Shown here: positions 11,006-19,874 of the stretch, piece by piece
How the letters are laid out: the number at the start of each line of letters is the position of its first letter
How positions within the stretch are numbered: the first letter of the stretch is position 1
Source: Turbatrix aceti
Taxonomy: Eukaryota > Nematoda > Chromadorea > Rhabditida > Panagrolaimidae
NCBI GenBank assembly: GCA_963969345.1
Contig: OZ017770.1
Location: forward strand, 2,675,246 to 2,739,245
DNA: 64,000 bases
Reading direction: 5' to 3'
Made by a program: the position numbers and the translations under genes
The notes under the pieces: generated by a model
The model's input: only the letters and a program-made list of their open reading frames with translations
What the model was told of the DNA's origin: nothing
Databases searched by the model: none

Positions 11006-11139
11006 TCAAAAAAGTTCAAACTCAATGTAGAACTTCAAACGAATGTTTCGATTTACTTGTTTTTGTCGGTTAGTAAAAATCCATCCAAGGACTCTTCATG
11101 AAATATCTGTTTTTTGATCGATCTGAAAATCGTTCAACA
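11006..11139 (-). pseudogene. Inverted fragment of the first gene's last exon
   Basis: Reverse complement of 1281-1414 with an altered few bases (cttcatgaaat for cttcccgaaat). It carries the last about 44 codons and the stop of the gene at 186-1414, without its upstream exons. Confidence 0.75.
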
Positions 11140-11299
11140 ATGTGTTGTTGTATTGCCAGCCATTCGGGAGGGCACTTGTCGTAGAGAGCCTCGTCCTTGA
11201 TCGTCTGCTTGATGCGCGAAATTTCCTCAGACTAAAAACACTGTAAGTTAAATAATTTGTTTTCAGAAGCTTGTTTCTCCGTTTTCAACTATTTTGAAT
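11139..11299 (-). pseudogene. Inverted fragment of CK1 kinase intron and exon 2
   Basis: Reverse complement of about 9084-9244: the end of the kinase intron, its acceptor and about 31 codons (SEEISRIKQTIKDEAL). It is joined at one side to the fragment of the first gene and at the other to the right arm of the inverted duplication. The second junction shares the bases gaat, a short microhomology. Confidence 0.8.
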
Positions 11300-11997
11300 C
11301 GACGTGTGGTTAACTGTGACCGGCTGGAGATTTGGCCGAAATAACAGCAATGTGTGCTTCAGTATCAAGAGCCCGTTCTGATGAATGTAGTTATCCAACG
11401 CTCTACCGGATTTTAGACGTCCCGAATTCAAGGTATTAGAATAAGAATCCCAGAATCTCATTTGTAGTTTTTTTAACCGTCAAAGCGTGCTTTGACGAAA
11501 GGAAAGGTGTCAAAAATGCTGCCCTGCAAAAAGACGTCATGCTGTTCAGCAGACACTGGTTGCCCGCATATGACCTGTCATAAAACGGTTAGTCCTTTTA
11601 AGCATGGGATTTGTGGATATGAAAACATGAAATGATAATATAAATACTAACAAAACACAGCTTTGAAACACTACCGTCATTACACCGACCAGATTCTATC
11701 ACAGTCAAATCCGGCAACGGTCACACATTGCTCTGGGAATGATAACCAGAATTCAAAATTTCGCATTCTTAGTTTCAGCAAACCAAAATTTAGCTGAGTC
11801 ACGTTGCAGAAAAAACAGGAAAAGGTAGGAAGTATAAAACACGGCACAGAATAAAAACTTGCAAGTTACAACTTACATGTAGACAAAAAAATACGAAACG
11901 CTTCGAAAAAATTGTCTCGTCGAGACCCCCGAGAATGCAGGCTGCAGCAACAAAAAGTTTGAGTGATTTTTTTTATTGTCAGCGTCTCTTTCCTATC

Positions 11998-12348
11998 TGC
12001 TGCCGGGGCTCCCGGCTAGCTCGCGCTTCCTCGTAGATCCCGGACACTTCGTAGTAGACAATAGTTTATCAGTAGAATCTCTCGTACAACAACCGTGGAC
12101 AATTATACGTAGGACGATGACTCGATGACGGCGACCGCTGCGTGTCCCCAACCGGGACGAGCGCGTGCCACGCGCGACCTGCCTGCTGCTACTCCCGCCG
12201 ACCAGAATGATGACTTCGCGTCATCGGTCGCTGCCGATCTGCTTGTCTTGCCGGCGCACGCTTCCCTCGTGGCCGCACACGTTCTCTGCCTCGCGCTCGT
12301 GGCTCGCTCACCAGTCCCTGGGAGAATGGTCAACCAGTCCCGGTACCA
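11998..12348 (-). repeat. 3' LTR of the TRIM-like element
   Basis: 351 bp; equal by eye to 13818-14572 once the MITE and one copy of its TSD are removed. The purine tract adjoins it at 12349. Confidence 0.85.
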
Positions 12349-13817
12349 CTCCTTCCCCCAGCTGACCGTCGTCGCTGGATCCAACCGGATCCTGCGTCAC
12401 GCGTCAGCTCAACTGAGCCGACCGGGACTGCGCCTGTAGTCGTCTTCGTCGCCTTTGACTTCCTTCGGTTCCTCGAACTTCACTCAACTGAGTGGATTTC
12501 ATCCTGTTTGACCGCATGCTCAGCCACCTTCTTCCGGTGCCACCAGCCGTCCACCGCCATCCACAAAGGCCCCTTCTGGCTCGCTGGCCGAAGCTCTGCA
12601 CTTCCATGGATGCGTTGGACCTCTTTCGGTATTCTTCCGCGTTGCCCCCCTGAGCGGTGTCTTTGTTGGTTCCTCTCCTTGAATCTCACTCAACTGAGCG
12701 GCTTTCATCCTGCTTCCTGCTGTGCCCGTAGCCGCTCGCCGCCGTCCACGTAAGGCCCCTTCTGGCTCACTGGCCGGAAGCTCTGCTCTTCCGATGGACA
12801 CCTTCTTCTGATGGTGGCTGCTTCCTTCGCCGGACCATCCCGCCGGTCACCTTGCGACGATGTCCATCCCCAGTTGGCCCAATCCTGGCACATGTGCACC
12901 TGGCCGGATTCTCTGCCCTTCTGCTGGATCTCTTGCACTGCTTCGCCGTCGTCTTCATTCCGTGACTGGCTCCAACCACGCCACTGCTGCCTGTGTCTCG
13001 CTGGCCAACTGCCCTGCCACAGGTATTCCGTCGTCTTCATTACCCAACTGGGTGTCCGTCACGTGACAGGTTCCAACCATTCCACCACTCTGCTGCATGC
13101 CTCACCCGGATCAACTGATCAGCTGCATGTCTTACGCCTCTTCGCGCAGCCTCGCTGCCCAATTCTCTGCATCCTGTGTCGCTGCCGCACTGCCACCAGT
13201 CATCCTTGCAGTCCGCTTGCCTCCCGGGCCGATCTTCCTCCATGACGCTGCTGCTCTGGGCCGCCAGCTGCCTCTCTGTGCTGCACTGCACGGCCATTTC
13301 ATTCTCGACGCCATCACTCGCGCTCGGATTCTTTGCAGCTCAACTGAACTGTCACTGATGATGCACGCCTGGACCGCCATCGGTTTCTCTCACAACCCGC
13401 TCGTCTGCTGTGCAGATGCACGTACCCAATGCCTGATTGCACCACATCACAACTGCGACGTGCTCGGCGGTTTTCCTGATGTGGCTTCCATCCTTGACCG
13501 CCGGACAACTCGATTCTCGCAACTCAACTGAGCTGTTGCTGCCTTGGTTCGCTTCTTCCTTTCCACCAGCCAATTGGCCTGGTCACTCCGTCGCCGCGAA
13601 ATCAAAAACATGGCGCTTTGCCTAGGCCATTCTTGAGTGATTCTGGTCGCAGGCCAAGCCAACTGGCCTGACCTCGGGAGAGCGTCGTTGTCGTTGATCC
13701 TCGTTTCTTCTCTCCGCTGCGTGTTGCCGTAGTGCGTGTGCCGCGTCGCCGCCATCGATCGATCGTAGTCGTAGTCTCTTCTTCCGCGTAGCTCGAATCA
13801 GCACTCTCGTCACCATT

Positions 13818-14572
13818 TGCTGCCGGGGCTCCCGGCTAGCTCGCGCTTCCTCGTAGATCCCGGACACTTCGTAGTAGACAATAGTTTATCAGTAGAATCT
13901 CTCGTACAACAACCGTGGACAATTATACGTAGGACGATGACTCGATGACGGCGACCGCTGCGTGTCCCCAACCGGGACGAGCGCGTGCCACGCGCGACCT
14001 GCCTGCTGCTACTCCCGCCGACCAGAATGATGACTTCGCGTCATCGGCAGTGTTCCGCTGACTCCGACTCAGAGTCGACTCTTTGACTCTGACTCTGACT
14101 CTGAGAGTCGAGAGTCAGAGTCAGAGTCGAGAGTCGATTTTTACAAAATGACCTTTTGACTCTTTGGAGTCGACTCTTTGATGAAATTTTTTTGAAAAAA
14201 ATACCCTTTTATAGCCATTTTTGATGCAAAATGTTTGATTTTGTAAAATAAAAACTCGTTAAAGATGAAAGCACGCAGTTTTAGGCGTTTATTGATGCAT
14301 TTTCTGTGAACCTATTTTAACTCGGAGTCAAAGAGTCGATTCTGGGAGTCGGAGTCGAAAGAGTCGACTCTTTCGACTCTCGACTCTCGACTCTGAGTCA
14401 GAGTCGAGAGTCGAGAGTCGATTTTGGCCAGAGCGGAACACTGGTCATCGGTCGCTGCCGATCTGCTTGTCTTGCCGGCGCACGCTTCCCTCGTGGCCGC
14501 ACACGTTCTCTGCCTCGCGCTCGTGGCTCGCTCACCAGTCCCTGGGAGAATGGTCAACCAGTCCCGGTACCA
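13818..14572 (-). repeat. 5' LTR of the TRIM-like element, interrupted
   Basis: The 755 bp equal the 351-bp LTR plus a 396-bp MITE and an 8-bp TSD, exactly. The primer-binding site begins at 13815 on the minus strand. Confidence 0.85.
14040..14451. mobile_element. 396-bp hAT-like MITE nested in the LTR
   Basis: Spans 14048-14443 with ends CAGTGTTCCGCT and AGCGGAACACTG (12-bp perfect TIR). The 8-bp TSD gtcatcgg is at 14040-14047 and 14444-14451. The other LTR supplies the empty site. The interior near both ends is an array of GAGTC and GACTC pentamers in mixed orientation, with AT-rich DNA in the middle. No coding sequence. Confidence 0.9.
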
Positions 14573-14587
14573 CTATCTTTCTTGATA

Positions 14588-15248
14588 ATGCCGAGTGTTC
14601 ATATCTGGATTCAGAATCCATCTTTCATCCCTACGGAGCCAGAAGCCCGCGCGGCCTACTTCAACTTCATATGTGTGGACGTTCATAATGGTACCGTTGA
14701 CGAAATCAGAAACAAAAGCCTCAAAAACAAACATCGAAAAAGAAAGAGCTCGGTATGTTACTTTTTGTCATATTTTTTGTTAAAAACGTTTTCTTTATTA
14801 CAGGGCCTACGTAAACTCTACTGCTACGCACTCTCATTAGCCATTCACGACGTTGAGGTAAGAGTCTCTTTGACGAATGTTGCAAATCATGCAGGCTGCT
14901 TTCAGACCCTCTCGTTCGACACAGCTGCTGTACCGGCGAATGAAGTTGAGATCTACAAGTTTATTTACAGTCATGTTCTGGACTACGGAACCGACGGCCT
15001 CAAGGCCATGGTGGATTTCGCTATTGCGTATAAAAAGCGGCACTTGATCAACAAAGTGGGTTTTTGTATTGTTATAAAATTGACAAGTAATGTTGTTTTG
15101 CAGATGATTGATTATACCTACGACTTTATCAAAGCTCTGTCAACCAACACAGACCACGTGAGTAGTTTATTTTTTTCATTGAATATAAGAAAAAAATTTT
15201 CAGCGTATCGAGGCTTTGAAGCAGCTCCCGACTATGATCATCGACTGA
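14588..15248 (+). CDS. Five-exon uncharacterised protein (155 aa), right-arm copy
   Basis: Exons are 14588-14752, 14804-14857, 14906-15055, 15104-15157 and 15204-15248, giving 55, 18, 50, 18 and 14 codons before the stop, all phase 0. Protein and introns match the left-arm copy at 4236-4896. The LTR element ends 15 bp before the ATG (10 bp beyond the TSD), in what would be the 5' leader. This copy is therefore cut off from its original upstream DNA, now at 11296-11997, and would need the LTR or a cryptic promoter. The LTR element faces the opposite strand. Family not recognised; the weak HORMA-like pattern noted for the other copy applies here too. Confidence 0.55.
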
Positions 15249-15682
15249 AACAACTTGCCTTTGTCCCGAACGTGAAGCACCTACCTCATTGTCGCGAACG
15301 CGCGAATGATCTCCACGTGAGTCATGCTAATGCGTAGGAAAGCATGCTTACTTCGCACCGGTCGGCCTCATTGTCATTCCTTCCCTTTTCCTTCCTCAGA
15401 TCTTCCCGCTTTTCATTATCTGTCCCTTGTATTGTACGCGTGTTCTCGTTTGCGCATACCAGCCGTTTGGCATGGTTTGATTACCCAAGTTTGAGGCGTC
15501 AATAAAGAGCGTCTCCGGCTCGCGGCGACTCAGACAGGGAGACCTAAGTGGCAAGGGGACTGCGGGACAACCTCATCCTCCCGTACGTTTCCCACACTCA
15601 TTCCCTCTTTTCACGCCCAAATCATTATGTAATTCCTCTCGTACATTTTTTTGTAAAATTGTTTGTTTGCTATTTTTTAAAT

Positions 15683-16445
15683 AAAAATTGGGGTCTACTA
15701 TACTTCAGCCTCCCATCGATTGCAACAACGCCGCCTTGGGTTTTTTTAGAGCACAGCCCCCCATAGGAGTTTGATTATCCGTATGGAATAGCCCCCCATC
15801 TCATTTTTTGCACGCAAGCATTTGATTATACATGGGTGTTGGGAGGCTATTGTATAGCTATAATTTGCAAAATCTTATCCCTGAATTTTTGTGTAAAAAT
15901 TTGTATTCGTTGGACAGTCGTTGTTTTTGTTTCCTCTCTGTCGTCGATGCGGTAAAACCATGAGACTGTACAAAAATTCGTCTGCTGCGAATGGCTGCTG
16001 GGTATGTTTTTTGTGTTTATGGAAATTATGGGGGGCCAATGTAGCGCTACAACAGTCTCCCATTTGATGTGGGGGCCTGCTGTAGCGCTACAATGGCCCC
16101 CCATTTAATCTGGGGGATTGTTATAGCGCTACAACAACCCCCCATATTTGAAAATTTGAATGAAAATAATTTGTATGGGAGGCTGTATTCTAAAATATCC
16201 AGCGAGCTTATTTTTCAACGTGATGGGGGCTCAAAGTATAGTAGCGCCACGGCCGTATGGAACGACCCCCCATTTTCTCCTTAAACACGATTTCCATATG
16301 AAAAAGCCCCCCACAGATGGGGGGCTCTATCATACGGATTTCCGAACTCATGTCGTCATTGATTTAAGGTGAAATGGGGGCCAAAGTCCGAGCATGGGGG
16401 GTCAAAAGTCAGTGGGGGGCTGAAGTATAGTAGACCCAAAAATTG
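15683..16445. mobile_element. 747-bp MITE with 8-bp TSD, copy C
   Basis: Inverted copy of 3047-3793 at 15691-16437, including the flanking TSD. Because the flanks are also shared, it was copied as part of the arm and did not insert independently. Confidence 0.8.
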
Positions 16446-16514
16446 TATACCCCGGAAAAATGTCAATTATTTTTATAAAAGTTTTGAACTTTTTGATTTT
16501 GATATTTTGAACGT

Positions 16515-17773
16515 TTAATACGACAAGTTCAAATATTGTGCTGATTGATGAGGAAGCCGATTTCGGAAGCGGTGAGCGCCAAATCGCCGATCATGAGTAA
16601 CTGCGACTGCCTGCGGGCAACAATGACTTAATACAGGTCGTCGAGAAAAGCAGAGTACTCTGATGTGAGATCTCGAAGTTGACTGATGTGAGTATCCCGA
16701 ACTTGGCGCGTAGACCCGAATAATCCGGAGTACACGCTTTCCTAGCCGCCTGAGCGCAATCTCGGCAAGTCGTGACGAGAAAGGGACAAACCAGAGCGGC
16801 ATCAGCGTGCCTGGCAAGTAGAAGCCGACTCCTCCGTGCGTTCTTTCGCCTTCGCTTTCAGAGATTGTATCCGCTTGGGAGGTTCAGCGATCCCCAGACA
16901 AATACATGTATCAAGAGTCAATGTTGCCTTCAACAGATCGTACATTTATTATATTAACAGAAAATAAAAAAATGTATCACTAAAATCTAAAAATAATAAA
17001 TGTAGCGTTTTAGTTAACAAGAACACAAAAGAACAATCCCATGTTTTCTGCCACTTTTTTGAAACGGCCCATGACCTTTGTGGCAGAGATTAACGTGTTC
17101 ATGAGAGTTCAAGTGTTGATGGTGTAGAAGTTCGAACCAGCTCTGGGCAGGTACATTCATTGCAATAGCAATCGTGTCTGCATGGGAACCTGATATCGGA
17201 GGAGTTATCGGAACCAGAAACAAATTCCGAAAAGAAGACGAAGGCCAAAAAGACCAGAAGAAGAAGGAGTGAAGTATTCATGTTGAATCGAACGATGAAA
17301 TGAATGCCGTATGCTGCTGCTTATATATCGGTATCTGCAGTACTGATTGTGTGACGTTGTATAGCCACGTTGCAAAGCTTGCAGACTTCTGTTGCAATTT
17401 TATTACATTTTGCAGCTTCTACATACGTGGATTCATAAAAAAGTATACTATTTTAGCTACCTCAATCGTTTTTCCTTGTTGCCGCAAATGAATAAGCTAT
17501 TATGAATATTCAAACTCTTTTAGTACTAAGTTTCTTTACAGCATTTCTGCATTCAATTAAAAAAAATCACGTCTACATTTTTGGCCACTATTTGTTGACG
17601 ATTAATAATCGTAGAATAGACTTTATCCAAAGGCTGCGAAACCTGGGCACTCACCGACGCCGGCATCGAAACCCTCATGCGGCTATGCCCATTTGAAAAA
17701 AAAGCTTAATTTACTATTTTCACAGCACAAAAACATAATTTTTTGACAAAAACATGAAGAATTCAAAGAACCA
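16515..17773. mobile_element. Inverted-end peptide unit, copy C (one end missing)
   Basis: Carries the right-end LINE endonuclease fragment of copy A (16585-16830) and the core, but stops at 17773 (aaccaacct), so the other inverted end is absent. The region 17492-17773 differs from copies A and B at many positions, while 16515-17491 is almost identical to A. Confidence 0.7.
17099..17281 (-). CDS. Small secreted cysteine-rich peptide, copy C
   Basis: Same 60 residues as copies A and B, with the same TATA-containing upstream DNA (minus strand, near 17325). Signal peptide plus five cysteines. Confidence 0.55.
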   Translation of the reverse strand: MNTSLLLLLVFLAFVFFSEFVSGSDNSSDIRFPCRHDCYCNECTCPELVRTSTPSTLELS

Positions 17774-17810
17774 ACCTTATTTTATTAAGAAAATAAATTA
17801 CTTATTATTC

Positions 17811-17900
17811 TCTTCCGACCACTCTTTCGACGGCTTTTGACAGCAGTGACATTGGAATTTAACATCTTTTTGTTTTTTTTGTTCTCTTGGTTTTTTTTAA
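17811..17900 (+). pseudogene. Relic of a CK1-type kinase 3' end
   Basis: Resembles 9478-9570: the last codons (cgacggctttt-acagcartgacattggaatttaac) and the T-rich flank with ggtttttt. It lies between the right arm and the intact Wee1-like kinase. The rest of that kinase copy is gone. Confidence 0.65.
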
Positions 17901-18087
17901 ACGCTACATAAAGGTGTAACAACGCCTTCATTTGCATTAAAATGCAGCAACTTGTTTTATCAAACAAGTAGTTTTCCCGCGCATTGGCATTGTGTTTCAA
18001 ACGATAAAAATTTTGCGCGATTCCCTTATGTTTTCTCGGTTGATTTTATACGCTAGCTGCAATTGCAGACTGTTTCTTCGGGTTACC

Positions 18088-19421
18088 ATGTCGTCTTTTG
18101 ATACTCAACTGACTCGTCATGCTTCTAGCCAGGAAGCGTTGCCTCTTCGTTCGATACTGAAGCGGAAAGTAAGTGTTATCTCAATTTCCTTTGCTTCCAT
18201 TCGTTGCGCGTCTTTTTAGCATGCTACTGAGGATATCGCCTCCCCGGAAAAGAAGTCGCGGCATCAATGCCCTTGTGATTTCCTTTCTTCGACCGGTGGC
18301 GATGACTTGCTTACGAACGTGCTCATTTCATACGAGTCTGGCAACGTGAACAAGTTGTTCAATATTCTCTGGCGCCGTGACAATCCCTCGTGTAAGTTGC
18401 GTTTTTATGCTTATGCATTTTGTCTGAATCATCTTTTTTTAGACAAGCTGAATATCGCTAAATCTAAGAATCATCTTACTACTAACTACACTGATTTTCA
18501 TCACATCGGCAAGGGCTCCTACGCCATGGTTTTCTCAGCAATGCACAAGCGGACCAAGAACGTTTTCGCAGTCAAGACGTCCGTGGGCCAGTTTGATAGG
18601 TTCAATAGGAAGGAAGCCCAACGCGAATCCGATATCTTGCTTGCTATTGGCAAGCACCAGAACATTGTGCATGTTGAATACGTTTTTGAGCAGTACGATC
18701 ACGTCTTCATCGTGATGGAGAAATATCCCACTACCCTGGACGTTCTCCGTCGCTGTCTCACTTGTTGCTCGGTGCCTTTATTTTTCCGTTGGATGCACCA
18801 GGTTTTGTCTGTGAGTGTTTTTGTGGTGATGAACTGTGCTTGACTTTCTATTTTGTTTTTCAGGCTCTCGAGTTCATCCACAGCAAGGGCTTCATTCATT
18901 TTGACGTCAAGCCAGCCAATATCCTCATTTCCTCGGACAACGTCGCCAAGCTGGGTGATTTTGGCATCTCTGTCCCTGTCAAGGCTTCCTCTAACGACCC
19001 CGCTGTTTTCGATGACGGCGATGGCGCGTACCTGGCTCCTGAGACCCTCAACCACTATCCGACAACGAAGGCAGACATGTTTGCGCTCGGCATGACAATT
19101 CTTCAGGTCATGTCTCCTAAACTTTTCGACACTCTCACTGATGATTTCGAGAAATACGAAGTCCTGCCAAACCACGAAATCTTTAACAGTAAGTTTTTAT
19201 GAGTTTAGACTTAGCCTGGCTTTATCGAATGCATTTTTGCAGCTCTTCCGAAGAATCTTGGACGATTGACTCGTGCTTTGTGCGAAATTGATACGGCTAA
19301 CCGCATTGACGCCGAGACTGCTCTGCTGGTGTATGGCGACTACCTTCTTCGCGGTCCTGAAGAGTCCGACGAGGAAAACCACGTGCCAAACGTAGCCAAA
19401 CAGCACAACGATATGCCGTAA
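18088..19421 (+). CDS. Wee1/Myt1-like protein kinase (374 aa)
   Basis: Exons 18088-18168, 18220-18391, 18443-18810, 18864-19188 and 19243-19421 give one frame of 374 codons plus stop. An N-terminal region of about 95 residues precedes the kinase domain. Visible motifs are IGKGSYAMVFSA (glycine loop), FAVKTS (lysine), FIHFDVKPANILI (catalytic loop, HFD in place of HRD), KLGDFGIS and GDGAYLAPETL in the activation segment. The KPANI and GDxxYLAPE patterns are those of Wee1/Myt1 inhibitors of CDK1. The domain ends with a short acidic tail. Family members phosphorylate the ATP-loop Tyr/Thr of CDK1 and delay mitosis. It is smaller than vertebrate Wee1 (about 650 aa), so a specialised paralogue is likely. 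A broken copy lies at 6868-7230. Confidence 0.8.
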
Positions 19422-19874
19422 AACTGACTGCCCTCGTTTGGTCTACATTGTTCGTTTACCATTGTTTTACCTTCCTACATTCTTTTTACCTCATTTCTTT
19501 GCCACTTTTTACACATTTTTTGCATGATCTTTTTGGTATGCCGTGACTTTCTCTTTCGGTGATTGTTACCTAATACTATTCTCCTGTTGCGATAATAAGA
19601 TTTATTATTACCATGTGTAGCCCAAGCGAACTGTTGTAGCTGGCAACTGGGATCATCTGCCGATGAACTTTGAGGAGACGTACTCGCTTCTAAAATTGTT
19701 GTAGCACAAGCTTCTGCGACGGTAATGGAAAGCGGCAATTTATAAATGATATGCAAAGTCTTGTGCATCGACTTTTGTGCTCAAGTTAGTCCAAAATACC
19801 CCGCGCAGGAACTGTAAGCAGTGGCCGATGGCCTCACATAAATGGGAGTTGTATTTTCGATGCGATAATGCGTT
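19422..19874. other. Intergenic region
   Basis: No ORF with coding character. It separates the convergent Wee1-like and transporter genes. Confidence 0.5.

Larger units (their letters stand above)
9605..11139. mobile_element. Inverted-end peptide unit, copy B
   Basis: The core (about 9760-10700) is practically identical to copy A (1709-2650). The left end (9611-9760) is clearly more diverged and lacks about 28 bp between two tgatgtgag repeats. The right end does not match copy A's right end: it matches the reverse complement of A's left end (ctcggcttttc, gccggcagtcg, gacttcaacgc) and continues into the reverse complement of A's left flank, down to position 1281 in the 3' exon of the first gene. 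The strand switch therefore happened inside the inverted ends. Confidence 0.7.
11993..14577 (-). mobile_element. Non-autonomous LTR element (TRIM/LARD type)
   Basis: Spans 11998-14572 with a 5-bp TSD ctatc at 11993-11997 and 14573-14577. The two LTRs are 351 bp each (11998-12348; 13818-14572 minus a 404-bp insertion), start TG and end CA, and look identical. It is on the minus strand: a primer-binding-site-like TGGTGACGAGAGTGCTG begins at 13815, two bases inside the 5' LTR, and the purine tract GGGGGAAGGAG (12349-12359) abuts the 3' LTR. The 1469-bp interior has no gag, protease, reverse transcriptase or integrase motifs. It is GC-rich and contains degenerate repeats, such as two copies of ggccccttctggctc and several CTCAACTGAG-like palindromes. 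It must move in trans. Confidence 0.85.
11296..17773. repeat. Right arm of large inverted duplication, split by an LTR element
   Basis: Matches 5613-1709 in inverted orientation, apart from the insertion at 11998-14572. The break point lies exactly where the left arm reads without interruption at 4907-4911, so the left arm shows the empty site. The arm includes the second copies of the 155-residue gene, the 747-bp MITE and the peptide gene. Confidence 0.85.

Noticed and set aside
12103..13867. Many ORFs of 60-144 codons on both strands
   Set aside because: They lie in the GC-rich interior and LTRs of the TRIM-like element, where stop codons are rare by composition. No domain or conserved motif is visible.
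1709..17773. Inverted duplication as a pure assembly artefact
   Set aside because: The arms differ by an LTR element, a nested MITE and edge substitutions, which an artefactual copy would not show; read support should still be examined.
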